DNA from: Clostridia bacterium
GTDB taxonomy: Bacteria > Bacillota > Clostridia > Christensenellales > Aristaeellaceae
NCBI GenBank assembly: GCA_017395685.1
Contig: JAFQOD010000031.1
Span: forward strand, 1-34,916
Direction: 5' to 3'
DNA length: 34,916 nt
Part shown: in pieces, positions 32,767 through 34,916 of the stretch
Layout of the letters: each line of letters starts with the position of its first letter
Numbering within the stretch: the first letter of the stretch is position 1
The notes under the pieces: model-generated
Seen by the model: the letters and a program-made list of their open reading frames with translations, nothing else
Told to the model about the DNA's origin: nothing
Database searches by the model: none
Made by a program: the position numbers and the translations under genes

Positions 32767-32951
32767 TTCGGAATTCGGAATGCGGAATGCGGAATTGTGA
32801 TTTGGTGAATGATTGATTGTAATGAATCACTTGATTGATATCATGGATTCTTTCTATGGCAAGAAGCAAAATATCAAGCATCATTCTGCATCGGAATATG
32901 GATGGCATTCTATCATTCCGCATTCCGAATTCCGCATTCCGCATTCCGCAT
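32765..32951. repeat. MITE-like element with GGAAT-heptad inverted termini (trmL downstream)
   Basis: Left arm from 32765 (GGAATTC, GGAATGC, GGAATGC, GGAATT) and right arm to 32951 (ATTCCGC words in inverse order) are inverted repeats of 7-bp words around a ~115 bp AT-rich core. The left arm overlaps the trmL stop codon. It is the sister of the element at 5396-5555. A single arm remnant lies at 32190-32215 after the orphan C-domain gene. Confidence 0.7.
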
Positions 32952-33005
32952 TTTTCCCCCTCTCAAGCATTGATCGAAAATGAAAATCCGTTAGGAGGTA
33001 TTGCC

Positions 33006-33224
33006 GTGCAGCCTGATCATCATGATTATTTCCAGCGCAAGGAATGGGAGCGCCGGGAAAAGCAGGATCATTTCAAGGTAGCCGCTGGGGTGATGAATTT
33101 CCTGGGGGTGGTGCTGGGGGTGGTCAGCATTCTGGTGCTGGCTGCGCTGCTGATCAGTCTGCTTTCCTGGCTGGGCCAGGATATCGCCAGCAATTTCACC
33201 ATCCTGCGCACCCGGTTCCAGTGA
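33006..33224 (+). CDS. Small single-pass membrane protein
   Basis: 72 residues, starting with GTG at 33006, which AGGAGG precedes by 7 nt. A charged N-terminus (HHDYFQRKEWERREKQDHF) precedes one long hydrophobic helix (about 27-52, VMNFLGVVLGVVSILVLAAL). The longer reading frame extends back through the repeat element and is not coding. Not recognised as a family. It lies just before two uracil-glycosylase genes, but 86 nt with a small hairpin separate them. Confidence 0.72.
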   Translation: MQPDHHDYFQRKEWERREKQDHFKVAAGVMNFLGVVLGVVSILVLAALLISLLSWLGQDIASNFTILRTRFQ

Positions 33225-33310
33225 TTGCTGCCGGGGCAAAATCCTCCGGCAATGCATTTTATCTGAAAAAATTCCATTCTTTCCGGGCATACTGAAGAGG
33301 AGGCGCGCCC

Positions 33311-33865
33311 ATGGAAATTTCCTGGGATCTTTTGCATCAGCAAATCGCCCAATGCGAAAAATGCGGCCTGTGCCGGGGAATCCATCATAAGGTGCCCGGG
33401 CAGGGCAACAGCAATGCCGATTTGATGTTCATCGGGGAAGGCCCCGGGGCGGATGAGGATCTGCAGGGCCTGGCCTTTGTGGGGGCGGCAGGGCAATTGC
33501 TCACCAAAATGATCGCCGCCATGGGCTATACCCGGGAACAGGTATACATCTGCAATATCGTCAAATGCCGCCCGCCCCGGAACCGGGAGCCGCTTCCCGA
33601 TGAGGCGGCCGCCTGCATGCCCTATCTCAGGGCCCAGTTTTCCCTGGTGCGCCCTAAGGTCATTGTGCTGCTGGGGGCCACTGCAGCGAAAAATATCCTG
33701 GGGGATCATATCCGCATCACCCGGGATCGGGGCAAATGGGTGGAAAAAAAGGGCGTGTGGTTCATGCCCACCTATCATCCCGCCGCCTTGCTCCGGGATG
33801 AAAGCAAAAAAAGAGATGCCTGGCAGGATCTGAAGGCGGTAAAGGCGAAGCTGGAGGAAGAATAA
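33311..33865 (+). CDS. Uracil-DNA glycosylase, family 4 (Fe-S type)
   Basis: Removes uracil from DNA in base-excision repair. 184 residues. Motif A is GEGPGADED (42-50), with FVGAAGQLL; motif B region is the late YHPAALLR. The four expected [4Fe-4S] cysteines are present at C15, C18, C86 (NIVKCRPP) and C102. GAGGAGG lies before ATG. A structured element and then a paralogue follow. Confidence 0.95.
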   Translation: MEISWDLLHQQIAQCEKCGLCRGIHHKVPGQGNSNADLMFIGEGPGADEDLQGLAFVGAAGQLLTKMIAAMGYTREQVYICNIVKCRPPRNREPLPDEAAACMPYLRAQFSLVRPKVIVLLGATAAKNILGDHIRITRDRGKWVEKKGVWFMPTYHPAALLRDESKKRDAWQDLKAVKAKLEEE

Positions 33866-33866
33866 G

Positions 33867-33998
33867 GCGGGAGGGGGATTCCAGGAACAAACCCCTTGTG
33901 GGTTTGTGACGCGGTACACGTCAACATCGCTGATTCAGAGAGCATACGCAAGCGCAGCGCAGGGTATGCGATGCAACGGAAAAGAATCCCCCTCCCGC
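33867..33998. repeat. 132-bp element closed by a perfect 15 bp inverted repeat, with internal hairpins
   Basis: GCGGGAGGGGGATTC at 33867-33881 is the exact reverse complement of 33984-33998. Inside are hairpins ACAAACCC / GGGTTTGT (33887-33907), TGACG / CGTCA (33907-33922) and GCATAC / GTATGC (33942-33969, extendable by CATCGC / GCGATG). The layout is that of a multi-branched RNA or a small non-autonomous repeat. It begins 1 nt past the glycosylase stop. Confidence 0.8.
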
Positions 33999-34082
33999 AC
34001 CCACCCCAAAAAACCTTCCCTGGGATTTTTCCGGTCGCCATCCTATCAGCCTGATTCCCCAAGATTATTTAAATAGAAAAAC

Positions 34083-34090
34083 TGACGTCA
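34083..34090. promoter_or_regulatory. TGACGTCA palindrome upstream of second UDG-like gene
   Basis: A perfect 8 bp palindrome in the AT-rich 34040-34139 leader of the second glycosylase gene, 49 nt before ATG. No good -35/-10 pair can be assigned; the palindrome may be a regulator site but could be chance. Confidence 0.35.
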
Positions 34091-34139
34091 CGATAAATTT
34101 TTCATTACCCGATATTTTTTCATTTTTCGGAGGTACGAT

Positions 34140-34733
34140 ATGTCCGATCTATCCGCCGTTTACCAGGAAATGCTTGCATTTTTCAAGCCCCTCTGGCCGG
34201 GGGAGGATAAGCCCCTGGTGCTGGGAGAGGGAAAGGCCGATTCCCCCATCCTGATGCTCATCGGGGAGGCCCCGGGAGAGACGGAAGTGATCAAGGGCCG
34301 GCCTTTTGTGGGCAAGGCGGGAAAAAACCTGGATGAATTTCTGCAGCTGGCCGGGCTGAAAAGGGAAGAAATTTTCGTATCCAATGTGGTGAAAATCCGG
34401 CCCACGGAAAAGGGCCCCACCGGCCGCACCCGGAACCGGGCCCCCAACAAGGAAGAATTATCCCTGTTCACCCCCTTCCTGCTCAAGGAAATTGAGGCCG
34501 TGGCCCCCCGTGCCCTGGTCACCCTGGGCAATGTGCCCTTAAAGGCGCTGACGGAGGGGAAAATCACCGTGGGCGATTGCCACGGCGCCTGGATGAACAG
34601 CCGGGCAGGCATCCCCCTCTTTTCCCTGTATCATCCTGCCTCCATCATTTATCGCCGGGCCCTGGCCCCGGTATATGAAAATGACGTGATGGAACTGGCC
34701 CGCTGCCTGAAGGAGCAGGCCATTCCCGGATAA
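34140..34733 (+). CDS. Uracil-DNA glycosylase superfamily protein lacking Fe-S cysteines
   Basis: 197 residues, paralogous to the gene 274 nt upstream. GEAPGETEVIKGRPFVGKAG (43-62), FVSNVVKIRP (79-88), and LYHPASIIY (163-171) keep the UDG superfamily motifs. The cluster ligands are gone: no N-terminal CxxC, and the KCRP cysteine is Ile86; only C147 and C189 remain. A linker EKGPTGRTRNRAPNK sits where family 4 has PPRNREPLPDE. CGGAGG lies 7 nt upstream of ATG. Catalysis may be kept, since the motifs of the active site persist, but the fold must do without the cluster. Confidence 0.85.
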   Translation: MSDLSAVYQEMLAFFKPLWPGEDKPLVLGEGKADSPILMLIGEAPGETEVIKGRPFVGKAGKNLDEFLQLAGLKREEIFVSNVVKIRPTEKGPTGRTRNRAPNKEELSLFTPFLLKEIEAVAPRALVTLGNVPLKALTEGKITVGDCHGAWMNSRAGIPLFSLYHPASIIYRRALAPVYENDVMELARCLKEQAIPG

Positions 34734-34755
34734 TCCGGCAATCAGGAGCAATCAA

Positions 34756-34911
34756 AAACCGCTGCGTGTGCAGCGGTTTCAGGTTGTCAAAAAAGTATTT
34801 TTGACAACCTGCGAATGAAAATCTGCTGAAGCAGTTTTTCATTCGATCCATCACATTTACTGTAAAAATGGTTTTTCAGCCCCAGATTGGAGCTGAAAAA
34901 CCTATTTTTAC
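34756..34911. repeat. Four consecutive long hairpins at the window end
   Basis: H1 34756-34779: AAACCGCTGC, GTGT loop, GCAGCGGTTT. H2 34781-34810: 13 bp perfect AGGTTGTCAAAAA stem, AGTA loop. H3 34812-34845: CGAATGAAAA / TTTTCATTCG plus inner CTGC / GCAG. H4 34862-34911: GTAAAAAT and GGTTTTTCAGC arms, one bulged T. H1-H3 are separated by single bases. No gene was found in 34734-34916. Confidence 0.85.
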
Positions 34912-34916
34912 GGTCG

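Noticed and set aside
34756-34911. Integron attC site or IS200/IS605 end
   Set aside because: No integrase, transposase, cassette genes or conserved core-site sequences; the four stems are all different.

Overview
The window looks like a chromosomal segment of a Clostridia-type Bacillota (Firmicutes). The evidence is the gene set and order: plsX-acpP-rnc-smc-ftsY, the c-di-AMP receptor darA next to holB and ricT, a DUF1836 regulator, DegV, FloA/NfeD and a SigB/SigF-type sigma factor, with strong GGAGG ribosome binding sites and textbook TTGACA-17-TATAAT promoters. By eye the DNA is moderately GC-rich. An uncultivated gut Clostridia lineage is plausible, but species cannot be named from this sequence. 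I found no tRNA, rRNA, CRISPR array, transposase or phage gene; the window is mostly core genome with unusual intergenic DNA.

Layout. 1-4343 (minus): GNAT acetyltransferase, alpha/beta hydrolase, a membrane-fused MurF-type ligase and D-Ala-D-Ala ligase. 4486-11121 (minus): plsX, acpP, rnc, smc and ftsY, from a promoter just upstream of plsX. 11293-14132 (plus): darA, holB, ricT, then, past a terminator, a NUDIX hydrolase. 14219-17241 (minus): nucleotidyltransferase, PfkB kinase and a small HExxH membrane protein as one coupled unit, plus degV as a separate unit. 17403-17897 (plus): DUF1836 regulator, divergent from degV over a shared palindromic promoter region.

18059-23527 (plus): dnaE followed, with overlapping stop and start codons at every junction, by a degenerate anti-sigma-like protein, a SigB/F-type sigma factor and a membrane histidine kinase. 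Facing it on the minus strand (26927-24192) are nfeD, floA, a small membrane protein and a LytTR response regulator. The kinase and regulator converge on 664 bp of non-coding DNA packed with tandem repeats and hairpins. 27111-31309 (minus): an ABC-2 exporter (one ATPase, two permeases), recO and a flavin-reductase-like protein. 31534-34733 (plus): an orphan C-terminal domain related to tagaturonate/mannitol dehydrogenases, TrmL, a tiny membrane protein and two family-4-like uracil-DNA glycosylase paralogues.

The most promising leads are: (1) the dnaE / anti-sigma-like / sigma / kinase cassette facing a LytTR regulator that is co-transcribed with the flotillin genes; (2) hairpin-rich intergenic elements, including a 125-128 bp unit in three tandem copies plus a shortened inverted copy with a compensatory stem change, a 132 bp element closed by a perfect 15 bp inverted repeat, and four hairpins in a row at the window end; (3) a promoter-driven orphan dehydrogenase C-domain; (4) a uracil-glycosylase paralogue that has lost its iron-sulfur cysteines.
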